From contig CM060685.1 in the NCBI GenBank assembly GCA_030686995.1, positions 129,109,823-129,173,822 on the forward strand: DNA of 64,000 nt, in the 5' to 3' direction. Both the position numbers and the translations under genes were made by a program. This stretch comes from Artemisia argyi (taxonomy: Eukaryota > Streptophyta > Magnoliopsida > Asterales > Asteraceae). Below are positions 47,502 to 58,539 of the stretch, piece by piece. How positions within the stretch are numbered: position 1 is the first letter of the stretch; the number at the start of each line of letters is the position of its first letter. The notes under the pieces were generated by a model. That model searched no databases. It was not told the DNA's origin and worked only from the letters and a program-made list of their open reading frames with translations.

Positions 47502-47985
47502 GAGGGAGCGAAAAGTGGAGGGAGTTAGTTAGGGTTTAGAGGATTGTTATTATTTCTAGTTTAAATGCCTTTATAAAGACTGTTCTAATTGCGCTAGAAG
47601 TCCCTAATAATTATCCATTAAATTATACAAGTTTGACATATGTCAAATTCTCCGAACCCCCCCCCCCCCCCTCGGGATAATTATTATGGACTTCTAGCAC
47701 AATTAGAAAACGACAACAAGTCGACTACACTTATTTGACTTGTGAATCGATTAGGGTCGAATGGGATTGCCACCTTTTAAGTTGGCTGATCGAACGAAGA
47801 GGGAGAGAAGAGATGAAGGAGTTAGGGTTTAGAGGATTGTTATGATTTCTAGTTTAAGTGCCTTTGTATTTATTGGGATACAAAGATTTTTCTAATTGTC
47901 TTAGAAGTCCCTAATAATTGTCCATTAAATAATACAAATTTGACAGATGTCAAATTCCCCCCCCCCCCCCCCCCCCCGGTTGAAT
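47502..47985 (+). repeat. ~300-bp tandem duplication with poly-C tracts
   Basis: GGAGTTAG...GGGTTTAGAGGATTGTTA recurs at about 47520 and 47818, and AGTCCCTAATAATT at about 47600 and 47906. Each copy ends in GTCAAATTC followed by a C-tract (about 14 C near 47658; about 21 C near 47957). The left part of the first copy lies before 46890, split off by the hAT insertion. Confidence 0.75.
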
Positions 47986-48251
47986 GCCATAACCTTTAGG
48001 ATTTGTGGTTTTGATTTTTATACATAAATATATTTTTCCCAGATAACTACATACATCATGGATAATTACTACTTTACCACTCTATGAGAATATTATCATA
48101 TTCTTATTTCCTCTCCATTTCTATTTCATTTCATCATTATTTTCTCATTACGGCATTATGTATTCTATATTAGTATGCACCGATGTGACTAAGTGGAATT
48201 TGCATGAGTACTTATTATGAAAGACCTTGTTTTTTGCATATTAATCCTTTG

Positions 48252-50341
48252 ATTTTTTTTGGTAAAAGGTCAACGACCCGGTAAATACATTACTCTAAAA
48301 AGTAATTAAGTACAACGGATATGGGTGAATCTCATATCTCAGCCCATTACATAGGCGAAAAGCTTACATAACAAGATACTTTCTATCTTTTAAACAAGAA
48401 AACAAACCACTAACCACATGATAACAAAAGAATCTGACAAAAATGTAAACTACTTTCTACGACCTTGGAGATTAAAGCCATACATGGCATTAAGAGCATC
48501 CAAATTCCCTGGAAGATGATAATTTTGCTTCGAATAATCATCATAGTCATCAAGCTCATCTTCACACTCATGACCACCACCAAACAGATTTGTTGATTCG
48601 TCGAACGTGTTAAGAACCCATCATCATCACTATCAAAAACCACAACCTCACCCACCTTAGAAAATGGGTTAACCCTCTTAGTAGAAGAGGTAGACGGAGC
48701 AGGAGAAATACTAATATTAGGAGACCCATACTGCTCCTTCTCTTTCATATCACTCACAAGAGGAACTTGTGATGCATTACTTGTCTTTAACGACTCATCC
48801 TCATTAACTTCCATTTTACGACAAGAAACCACATCCTTGTTGGTGTCATTAGTAGGAATACCAAAAACATCCTTATCATTCATATTAAGAGCATCAAACT
48901 GGTTAGATGTAGAAATCTTCGTTCCACTCAAACTAGCCACATCAGAAGTCTTCTTCTTAGTTTCATCCACTCTCTTGGGTTCAGTAGGAGGCACTTTGGG
49001 TCTATATTGCATCTTTTTACCCACATTAGGCTTAGTAAAACCTCATTTATTAGGGCCAGATTGGCCACCACTATTACTCTTATTCTTAGTATTGGCTGTT
49101 TGGAAACCATCATAAACACTTGGTGTAGGCTGAGTAGTAGTTGGAACAAATTTAGGACAATCAATTAGAGTATTACCAAAAATCTTACACTTATCACAAC
49201 GAGGTGGTTTCCACTCGTATTCAACCCGTATCTTCTCAATAGTCGAACCCGACTCATCAAGTAAAGGTATCTCAATAGTAAGGCTGTCCCTAAGCACCTC
49301 ATCCGACTTCACTTCAATCATGCATCTAGCAAAACTACTACGACCCCACGATTCCTTGCACATTTGGCTAGTATAAGCATCTGACCTTTTGGGCGTACCG
49401 TTCAATGTGGCAAGAAGACTAAGGTCATCATTAGAAAATATAGCAAGAGGAACATCATTAGAAAATATAGCAAGAGGAACATCATGGAATTTAACCCACA
49501 CTGGGATATTGGTCAAATCCTCTTTAAGTAAGTTGGTGTTCAATGTCCATGGTTTAAGAATAATAGGTACATTTCTAATCAACCAATGACAGTTTTCAAG
49601 AACATCATCAACACCTTTCTTTGAATTGAACTTAAAAAAAAGAACCCATTTGCATTCATCATAACCTTTTGTATACCAAACTTAGCCCACACATTGCGTA
49701 CATAGTAATCAACAACAGGAAAAAGCAAGACGTTGATCAAGAAAATACCCATAAAGAGTATTCTCAAACCTAGTGTTCACCTCTTCAACCACTTTAATAG
49801 GGACATAAAGATCCACACCATTTGATTTCATGCTACATTCCATCCTACGAAAGTTAGATGTGTATTTCATAGGTTCATTAGAAGTAGCACAAGCATATGA
49901 TGTAGGAGGTTGTTTCAAAGCATCCACGTCAACCTTATCAATACCAACAGCCCCATGTGAATTCATATCAACCTTTTCAGAACCTTGAGCTTGGATAGCA
50001 GCCCCATGTGAACCATTCGAATCATAAACAAAAGAATCAAGTGAAACCGGCTTCACTTGTTTATTCTTGTCCACTAGCGTAGATAATTCAATATCACCAC
50101 CCTCAGCACTCCACTCAGTAATAATATGATCAGAAGATGCATGTAGAGGGGGATTATTGTTAGTAACACTCTTGCATAAATCCACCTTAGGGGCTACCAT
50201 AGTATGATCAAGTGATTCAGCCCCAATACTAGAAGTATGCACATCATCAATATTACCATTCCCACTATTAGGGTTCATCGTCAGTTGTGGAATTGACTCA
50301 CCAGAGCTAATAGTAGGAGAAAATCCTTTGATTTTTAACAT
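48252..50341 (-). mobile_element. LINE with ORF1 only (ORF2 missing)
   Basis: On the minus strand an ORF1-like region (50341-48410) is followed directly by a 3' tail (AATGGGCTGAGATATGAG, then ACCAAAAAAAATC at about 48250), the usual A-rich end of plant LINEs. The endonuclease/reverse transcriptase ORF2 expected between them is absent, so this is an internally deleted, non-autonomous copy. The 5' end beyond 50341 is not defined. Confidence 0.7.
48410..50341 (-). pseudogene. LINE ORF1 (DUF4283-type RNA-binding protein), frameshifted
   Basis: Starts at ATG 50341 (MLKIKGFSPTISSGE) and runs through at least three frames: 50341-49709, about 49700-49043, and 49024-48410. The middle part holds the DUF4283-like block (PIILKPWTLNTNLLKEDLTN, IPVWVKFHDVPL), then EYEWKPPRCDKCKIFGN. 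The CCHC knuckle reads CDKCKIFGNTLIDC, with Asn where His is expected. A 27-bp direct duplication repeats NDVPLAIFS. A TGA follows GGQSGPNK (49043), and a frameshift near 48600 spoils the C-terminus. ORF1 binds LINE RNA. Confidence 0.7.
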
Positions 50342-50900
50342 ATACTTTCAGCTTCAAAGCTCATCTAACTTTCTCTTTATCTTTACTTTCAAACACAACC
50401 ATGATAACAATGAATAAATAAATGAACAAAATAAAAAATTGTTACGTACGAAAAAACCTTTTACTTGAAGTGATGAAAAGGCATGCTTTTATGTCAAACT
50501 AAAGAAACTGAGTGATAGGCTTAGAACTCACAGTACGGGGCATCGTAGCCCGCATTTTCGACCTATGGGGCGAGCGAACCATATAGGTCCTCGCATTATG
50601 AGGTCTCGCGCCGTGGTGGGCAGCTATGTTATGCGTAATTTTTTCTTTATTTATTTATTTTTCAGTGGATAGTTTTGTGTTTAAAAAGAAAGTAGCCATT
50701 ACATTCAAAAGTATGCTTTAAAAAAAAAAGAAAAAAAAAACAACTTTTTTACCCACTTTTTAACCCTTTAAATTATACAAGTACTATTTAAATTACTAAT
50801 CTTTAACACAGACTTCCACCTACAAATCTCGACAATACTTCTTTATATTACTTTGAAAAAAGGTTATGAAACAATGATCATTACGATGTTTACTTTCAAG
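50342..50900. other. No gene seen
   Basis: A short GC-richer stretch (50530-50630, GGGGCATCGTAGCCCG; GGTCTCGCGCCGTGGTGGG) stands out from its AT-rich surroundings; I do not recognise it. Confidence 0.35.
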
Positions 50901-50904
50901 ACGA

Positions 50905-51500
50905 TCTTAGTAAATGGAAAAACATAATTTGGTGTTGTATCATATGATTTGTGTATTTGACATGCATATTTTGGTGTTGCGGGGACAAATAACGACCTCA
51001 ATATTTTATATACTTCAACTTTATTTGATGACCTTATTGATGATATTGCTCCTGAAGCTCAATTATATTTGTAGTAAATGGAAAAGCATACTAAGAAGGT
51101 TACTATTTAGAGGACGTAATTTATCTTCAATGTGCTATGTTTTCTATTGCAAGGGATGAAAAAACAATTAAGTTTAAAAGAAGAAAATATATTGAAGGAG
51201 GTTTTGAAGTCCTACAAGGTCGTTAGGGAATTTTACAACAACCCGCATGTGCATACCAAATCAACACGCTACGAATAATCATGTATTGTTGAATCATATT
51301 ACATAAATGGTATTGAAATATCAGAATTCGCGATTAGTGAGTTTAACGAATTGTATTTTTCTCCACATCCGAATTTGCAACGTACTTGAGTCGAAAGATG
51401 CGACAAACATCGAAGGAAAACCAAAAAACTTCAGGATAGGAAAGTAAACAACGACCTACGAAAAGATATTGTAGAGCATCTATGGAACTCAATCACAAAA
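50905..51500 (+). pseudogene. PIF/Harbinger (ALP1-like) transposase fragment
   Basis: Decayed plus-strand coding sequence with frameshifts and stops. Recognisable blocks, read across frames: NNDLNILYTSTLFDDLIDDI, FSIARDEKTIKFKRR, EGGFEVLQGR, INTLRIIMYCCIILHK and DRKVNNDLRKDIVEHLWN. These follow the order of the C-terminal half of the DDE nuclease of plant PIF elements, including the FGVLQ-RW-like and CIILHN-like motifs. The N-terminal half is missing. It is not functional. Confidence 0.7.
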
Positions 51501-52107
51501 TTGTATTTATTTCAATATGTATTTTTAATGTATCATTATTTTTAGTTAAATAAAATATGTTATTTTTATTTGAATAAATGAAAATAAAAATAATATAAAA
51601 CTGTGTCTTATAACTTGAGTGACGAGAGAAACTGTTTTTTTAGTTAAGTTATATATATATATTTTTTTTTATATAAATCCAAGGTATATATTGTACTTGT
51701 GCTCTTAAAGGTGACATTAGAGCTACCTCCTCATGGCAACATGACGAAATCCATTTTTGATCCAATTTTATTTTCTCCAAATCCTCGTTCTACTTAAAAC
51801 ATTTAAACATCAAAACAAACATAAGCAAGCACACATGTTCTTTTGCTGACCCTCACCGCTTATTGTCCGTACAATTCTTCTCCTGGTAGCTTTTTATAAA
51901 CCCTTTTCATTATTACTGTCAAATTGCATAATATTACTGTTTTTATGGTTCTGGTTTTCAATTTTAAGTTTGTGTGTGTTTATTGTTGTAATTTTAGTGT
52001 GGTTAAATTTTGCTTGACTATTTGTGGATGCAATGAAATATTGTTAGTATGTTTTATGGTACTGAAATGAAAATGTGCATATTGTACTTTTGTAATGCTC
52101 TGAATAA
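51501..52107. other. No gene seen; possible upstream region of the DCD gene
   Basis: AT-rich, with no ORF. It may contain the promoter or leader of the downstream gene, but nothing fixes this. Confidence 0.3.
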
Positions 52108-52349
52108 GGGGGTGTTTGTTTCGGCTTATATAGCGGGCTTATGGCTTACATGGTTTTCGGCTTATATTTCATAAGCTCAATTTTTGTGACTTTTATTTTG
52201 AACTTTCCGGCTTATATAAGGTTATTATGACATGATAAACTTATATAAGCCGAAGGTTTCAAAATAAGCGACAAAAAAATGAGCTTATGAAACATAAGCC
52301 CAAAACCAAATAAGCCATAAGCCGGCTACAAAAGCCCGAAGACACCCCC
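52108..52349. mobile_element. Tourist-like MITE (PIF/Harbinger)
   Basis: Ends GGGGGTGTTTG and CACCCCC with long imperfect arms (GGCTTATGGCTTA..., TTTCATAAGCTCA). TAA flanks both sides (52105-52107, 52350-52352). It probably lies upstream of, or in a 5' intron of, the DCD gene. Confidence 0.85.
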
Positions 52350-52352
52350 TAA

Positions 52353-54431
52353 GTCACTCTACTTCTCGAATCCGCAATGGGGAGAAAATTGCTAGGCGTA
52401 AGGCTCATGGTCAGCTTGTGGTCAAGGAGCGTAGCAAAACACAAAGCAACTTAAATTTTGTTTGTTTGTTTTTTAATGAAAATGTGGTTAATGTTGGGTA
52501 GCGACTATTGTGGCGTAAAGTGGTGTGAAGGTATACTCGCTGTTAGGGGTGCTTGTTTTATTATAAATTAAGAGAATAAATTTGTATTCGATTAACATGA
52601 AGGAAATTTTGGCGGGTTAGGGGTGCCAAGCACCCACTAGTTAGCCTATTAGCTCAGCCCCTCGAATGGCAGTAGTTGTTGTGACCAATGTGGATTGTCT
52701 AAAGGTCATTGGCAACCCTTTTACTTACATTAGCTGGCCTCAACATGAGTTAAGGGGTGAAACATACGTGTATTAGATATTTTCCATTTCTTAAAACATT
52801 ATCGGGTCAGATCCGACACCTCCCCCGTTTCCTCTGACAACACCATTTACACTGTCTTTTATTCTTGCAGTCTTCTTCTTTGGTGTTTATGTGTTTCGCC
52901 TTTTTGTTTAAACGTAGGATGGTTTTAGTAATACATCATTTGCAATTAAAGGTTACTAAATATGCGGAGTTTAGGTAAACATTAACAGTCAGTATGCCAA
53001 ACAGTATGTATGTACATCCAAAACTTGACTTTAGGTGTCGTTTAGTTGCTGTTTTCTGAAACGCCTCGTGCTTTGAGCTGGTGATTTAATCCTTCGTTTA
53101 GTTGAAGTAAAAATAACTATGCATCTGAGGTAGTACTCTTTATGTTTCAATAGTTCTTTTGATAAACTGGTTCACATCTGTATATTGTTTGAAAGTAAAA
53201 CCACGATATGTTGTCATTTTTTTAGCTTGAGATTTATCGAAATTATAAATTTGGATTGTTTCTTTGGCATGTGATGTGTATTAACACACTTATTGCATAT
53301 TATAAACCTGGTAATTTGCTTGTTGCGTAGTTCATTTATAAATAATTAAGTAAGAGGGTGTGTGGGTTTGCATATTATAAGTGCTTATTGACTTATTTGG
53401 TTTATACAACAAATAAGCACTTTTTTAGTGTTTGGATTGCTAAGTGCCTATTTGCTTATGTTTGATGGTGTTTAGTTTAAGCTGCTTATATGCCACAAGT
53501 ATGAACTAGAATATACAATCCTAAACACCCATTATGTTGTTTCGATAAGCAATCTTAAATACCTTCAAAACTACTTATCTAAAATATCAAAAACACAATA
53601 GAATATAGATAGATTTATTAGCCAATCCGAAACAACTGTGTATGTGTATGACGTATTTGAGTTATGTCCCTTCTAAAAACATTATGTTAGCCAAATGCCC
53701 CTGCATACCCAGAATACTAACCAGTAACCATATTGGCATGTTCATCGTGTTTATGTGTATCCCCTATAAGCAAATTTCTTTTTGTAATAACACAAACGTC
53801 TTTAGACATTTAGATTACAAAGTTAGTACTGCATTATTTTACTAGCTAGTTGGCTGGATGCAGATTTAATGCTACTGTCCTTTTAGATGATTGTTATTGC
53901 ATAACAGGTAATTTCAGATGATTTGTTTTTAAAAAGAAATTGTATTGTTAAAGCTATAGTATGACTGTTATTTTGTGAGAATCTTACTTTTTGGTACTAA
54001 TTCTATGGAATATGGTTATACTTATATATTTTCGTTTTATTCTTCTTTTCTAGTTTACTTAACATTCTTTACGACAAGATGCCTCCAAGGATTGCACAAA
54101 ATGATTTAATCCTCATATTTAGATTTTGAAAACCAATATCTTTGTAGTAGAAATCGTAATGACTATATTATAGTGGACCGATAAAGAGAACTAACAAGTG
54201 CTTTGATTATTGTATGGACACACTTGAATGTCCACAAGTTTTACAAGGCCATACTGTCTTGGTGTTGTAAAATACATCCACTACACTTGTATTTGTAGAT
54301 GCATAGTTACATACACATTTAAATTAATGTCCCTTATTTAAGACTTAGTCTTTTTGGAGCTCTTTTTTTCCCTTATAACTCTGCATGCCTGACAAGTGGT
54401 GGTGCTTCCGTTTGTTTGGATATATTGGCAG
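52353..54431. other. Upstream region or 5' introns of the DCD gene
   Basis: No convincing coding exon. The acceptor-like TATTGGCAG at 54423-54431 suggests that a 5' non-coding or short coding exon exists upstream, but I cannot place it. Confidence 0.35.
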
Positions 54432-54452
54432 TTGACAGAGGTGACAACGGAG

Positions 54453-57000
54453 ATGAAGTATAAAGGTGAGAATGTTCCGGGAAAGATTCCTGAGTGTGGT
54501 GCAATATTCATGTCAAATACTGAAACAAAAAATGAGTGCTTTGATAGGAAATTGTTTGGGCTACCATATAATATGTCGGATTTTGTGTTAAGTGTTAAAA
54601 AAGGTATGACACTATTTCTTTTCGAATTTGAGAAGAGACAATTATATGGTGTATTCCGTGCAATATCCGATGGTGAAATTGACATCCAGCCCGGAGCATA
54701 TAGTACATTTGGAAAGAAATTCCCTGCGCAGGTATGGGTTTCTAATAGGCCAAGAGGCCGAGTATGTTTTTCTCCATATTTTACCATTTTGACAAACTGG
54801 ATTTTTTTAATAAACAAAGCTACCTGAGTTTGATCAAACAATTGCTATGTCGTGTGTCATGTAAAGTCTGACGGTCTCTTTTTAATTAGGAGCCAGTTAC
54901 CCTTTGGTTATGCAGCACTTAAAGCATTGATAAGGCCTTAACATCATAATGCTTCATTTTTGTTTATCTTTATTTTTATACGGTTTTATCTGTCATAGGT
55001 TCGTTTTACCACTGTCTGGAATTCTACACCACTTGATGAACATGAATTCCAGGGTGCTATTAAGGATAATTACTACTCAGGGAAGAAGTTCAATTTTGGC
55101 TTGAACCAGGATCAGGTATGTTCATGCTTGTGTCATTACGTTCTTCTGTTACACTTCATTCTAGAAATGTCATATTTGTATTGTATCCTCATTTTTAAAA
55201 TTTCAGGTAGATAAGCTTATGGAGTTATTTCGTTTTAAAAAAGTATCTAAAAATCCAGAGAGAAATGTCTTGAGACATGGTGATAAGCCAGCAGAGGGAC
55301 ATGCTAGATTTGACGATCTTAGGAAGACTATTAAAGACAGGTTAAGAGTCGTGAGCAAAGAGGATGATCACATAACCTCAAATGAAAAGATTTTAGAGGT
55401 TGGTAAACTCAGTTGTGGTAGAAAGAGGTACAGATTAAAGAAAAGACACGCGAGAGAGAACGATGATTTTGGTGATCGTGGTGCTTGGAAAAAATTACCA
55501 AGAAACCACCTTCCTCTTTCTTTGGTGGGGTTCAATAGGAAGGCTGCTGTAGGTTCACATTATATGGCTGATGTAAACAATGGGAATGAAATGAACAATA
55601 ACCTTAGGGAAATTAGAGGATCGACTAACCAGGATAACTTTTCTATGATGGAAAAAACAGAAACCGGAAATGATGTTGACGATGGTTACATACCACTTTT
55701 TACTGAACCCCTTGAAGAGCAGTATGATGAAATTGGTGTTGCAAGCAATGATGCAATGCTTCTGACGGATTGGGAAACCGTCTTGACTAATGATGTTTCT
55801 CCTTCTCACTTGAATCAAAATACTTGTAGGACAACATGTGAGCCCACTATCCCGTTTATCCCACTTTATCCTTCATACTATGGTTCTGACTCAAGTTTCA
55901 TTCCATTAGATACTCGTCCATTCTACCCACACTCTCATGAAATTGCTCCTTCATCTGATTCGCACAACGAAGGTTCAATTCGGTATTTTGAAGGGAACAG
56001 GGTATCGAAAACTTTTTCTCAAGAAGGTTCACTGAATCCGATATTTCCCAAGTTTATACAGTTGAGGTCTACACAAGTTGTAACTGATGAGAATTTCACC
56101 AAAGGTCATGAATCACATGCTTTCAATTCTTGTATTGTTCCATTTGCTGCAGATAAGGATAGTTATCGTGAAGAACCTATAAGCAAATCTATGAAAAAAG
56201 TTACTGAACCATCACATGCTTTACAAAGGCTCTCATGTGATGCTCATCTATGTGTGCACAAAGATGATTCATATAATGATGATAGAAGGTTATATCAAAC
56301 ATGTGAAGACAAAAGAGTTAGTGGTTTTGCTCGGTTAACTTCGAATCTCAGTCATGAACCTGAACCTGAAACTGACGAGAAACATGAGCTCAATGAATCG
56401 GTTGACAAAGTGATGAAAATGTTGGAAGAGGTTGTGAGCAGCCAGATTAACAAGACTGTAAATATCAGATCAGTTATTAAGCAAGATGATGATGATATAC
56501 ATTTGAAAGGTTTTGATAAAACTGAATGTTTGGGTGGTGCCACATCAGACCCGTCTTGCAAATTAGTTGGGCCTGCTTTTGTTGAAAAAGAGTCAACAGG
56601 TGATCGTGTTAGTGCTACCAAATTTACGGATATGCTGTGTGAAATTACACCTTCAAAAGATGAAAGCTGCTCAATGGAAGTAGTAGTTGAAAGCAAAGAG
56701 CTAGTTGATGAATCCATCAAATCTGCGGATTATATGCCAACTTCTTATGAAAACATTGTGCCGCCCAATTTCTATGAAAATACAGTTTTTAAAGATTATA
56801 GCATTTCAACAGAATGTCCAAATTATGTTGATGAAGGAAAAGAATGTTCAAATGTCGAAGGAGATGAAGATGTAGAAAATATTTCATGTAGTGATGACAA
56901 CAGTTCAATAAATAGGTCCGAGAAGGTTAAGGGGTCCATCAAACTGGTACAGATGCTTGACAAATGCCAGAAAAGTGTTGGTGAAGGAGAGGAACGATGA
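54453..57000 (+). CDS. DCD-domain protein, about 729 residues
   Basis: Three coding exons, 54453-54731, 54999-55115 and 55207-57000, joined by phase-0 GT-AG introns with no stop. The DCD (Development and Cell Death) domain fills residues ~1-140: PGKIPECGAIFMSNTETKNE, ECFDRKLFGLP, LFLFEFEKRQLYGVF, FPAQVRF, then NYYSGKKFNFGLNQDQ. This plant-only domain occurs in proteins linked to stress and development; its biochemical role is not settled. The remaining ~590 residues, almost all in exon 3, are acidic/Ser-rich, probably disordered, with a Pro/Tyr/Phe-rich stretch (PFIPLYPSYYGSDS). I start at ATG 54453 because it is the first Met after an acceptor-like site at 54431; an upstream exon could add residues. 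This is the best candidate for an intact host gene here. Confidence 0.85.
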
Positions 57001-57985
57001 TGGAAATACAGAAGTTTGACTATTGTAGGATGGTTTTGTGGAAGTAACTCAAGTTTAATCATCAGAAAATGACCGCAAGATGCGTGGTTGGATCAAGTGC
57101 TGATCTTCCAGTAAAAATGAGGTAACATATTTTGGAAACTCTAATGTGTTTAACCATGGGAAGAAAACAAGTATCTTGCATTTATTTTGTTAGTTATTAA
57201 GAAATATGAGAAAACTATGATATTCCAGTGACAAGTACAGATTTTGCCATGAGCGTAGTTGATGTATATTAAGCCGAGTCTTTTTGTCTCAAAGCTCAGG
57301 CCTCAGGCTCATTAAAATATGAAAATTTATTTTGAAAATTGTCACTTGTTCACTTTATTTGTCTTTGATTTTTTTGTTCGCTTTGTATATGCATGCTTAT
57401 CGCATTTGCCCACATGATATCAGTATTCAGATCTTGTGAAGTTTAGTAGTACAAAGGGCTTGTTCTCAATGCATCTTTGCGACTTTATATAATTTTTTGT
57501 GCTAACTTTTAAGGGGTCTTCCAAAATTTTTTTAAGACGGACCCTCTAGAACTTGAAATGAACTGATGCAAAACTTTGGAGATCCGCAAAATAATGTGTC
57601 TTGTTTCGAATTGTTTGAAAATGCCAGTTAAGAAACGGTTAAGTGGTTAAACATAAACACGACCCGAAACTTGTTTATAGTGGTTCACATTAAGCAACCG
57701 ACATTGATGTTTATATCCGAACCACTATAAATACTTGTGTTATGGTTGTTTCTTCCTTTCTCTATCTCGTAACTTATTCTATTTTTAACGGAATCATTTT
57801 CTATTTTTCCAGCCTTTTATCCAAATCTGATCATTTTTATCAAGAAGAGAGTTTGACTTTATCGAGAAGTCAACTACTGCTGTAAAATAACTGATACTAC
57901 AAAATTTAAAATGATTTAGAGCAGTTACATAGTAATTAAATGATCCGGAGTGGATCATCCCTCGACGGTGTATAAATAGTACTGT
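57001..57985. other. 3' region of the DCD gene and intergenic DNA
   Basis: Probable 3' UTR followed by AT-rich sequence. TTTATAGTGGTTC (about 57678) resembles a phrase in the copia LTR at 11348, perhaps an old fragment. ATGATCCGGAGTGGATCAT (57940-57958) is a near-palindrome. Confidence 0.35.
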
Positions 57986-57988
57986 TTG

Positions 57989-58384
57989 TTAATAGAAAAA
58001 TAAAAACAATTGCACTTTGGGAATGTATCCAAGAATCGTATATTGATGTTTATACTTTATACAACTATCTTCATTGATATTTCTGTATCGCGAGACCACT
58101 TGAGCGGAAAGATGATACAACTGTGAAGATGACATATTGAATTTCAAACAGCAACACCAATTACACTCCAAACTTGTGACTCTTACATTAATATAGAACC
58201 GCACCATTGAGCCCGGTGATTGAACATCTAGCTCATTACGGCATTTGAAGAGAGCATCATCCTTTGGTTCAATCAGATGATGAGAAGCAGAGGCTAAGCA
58301 CATGAAAACAATCATTAATGCATGGAAAAGGTATGCCATGACGAAAGGAGAAGGATCGAAGTTGCACAATGTAATGAAATACAC
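57989..58384 (-). CDS. Possible last exon of the resistance gene, or unrelated ORF
   Basis: Open for 131 residues just downstream of the LRR exon on the same strand, with a TTTTTGGTAG-free AT-rich gap between. It has a hydrophobic N-terminal stretch (FVMAYLFHALMIVFMCLASA) and a Cys/Trp-rich middle. I recognise no domain. It could encode a post-LRR segment, or a chance ORF. Confidence 0.3.
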   Translation of the reverse strand: MYFITLCNFDPSPFVMAYLFHALMIVFMCLASASHHLIEPKDDALFKCRNELDVQSPGSMVRFYINVRVTSLECNWCCCLKFNMSSSQLYHLSAQVVSRYRNINEDSCIKYKHQYTILGYIPKVQLFLFFY

Positions 58385-58539
58385 ACTAAAAATTACTCTT
58401 AATTATTGATTTTTGGTAGAAATATTAACTACTATCTCAACAATTTCAGAAGGAAAAAAAAAAAAAAAAAAAAAAAAAAAAGAAAAGAAAAAATAAACTG
58501 AAATAATGATGATTAATAGAAAAACAGAGGAAGAAGTAC

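Noticed and set aside
53642..53845. Small plus-strand ORF upstream of the DCD gene
   Set aside because: No domain, no splice context linking it to the DCD exons, and AT-rich composition like its flanks.
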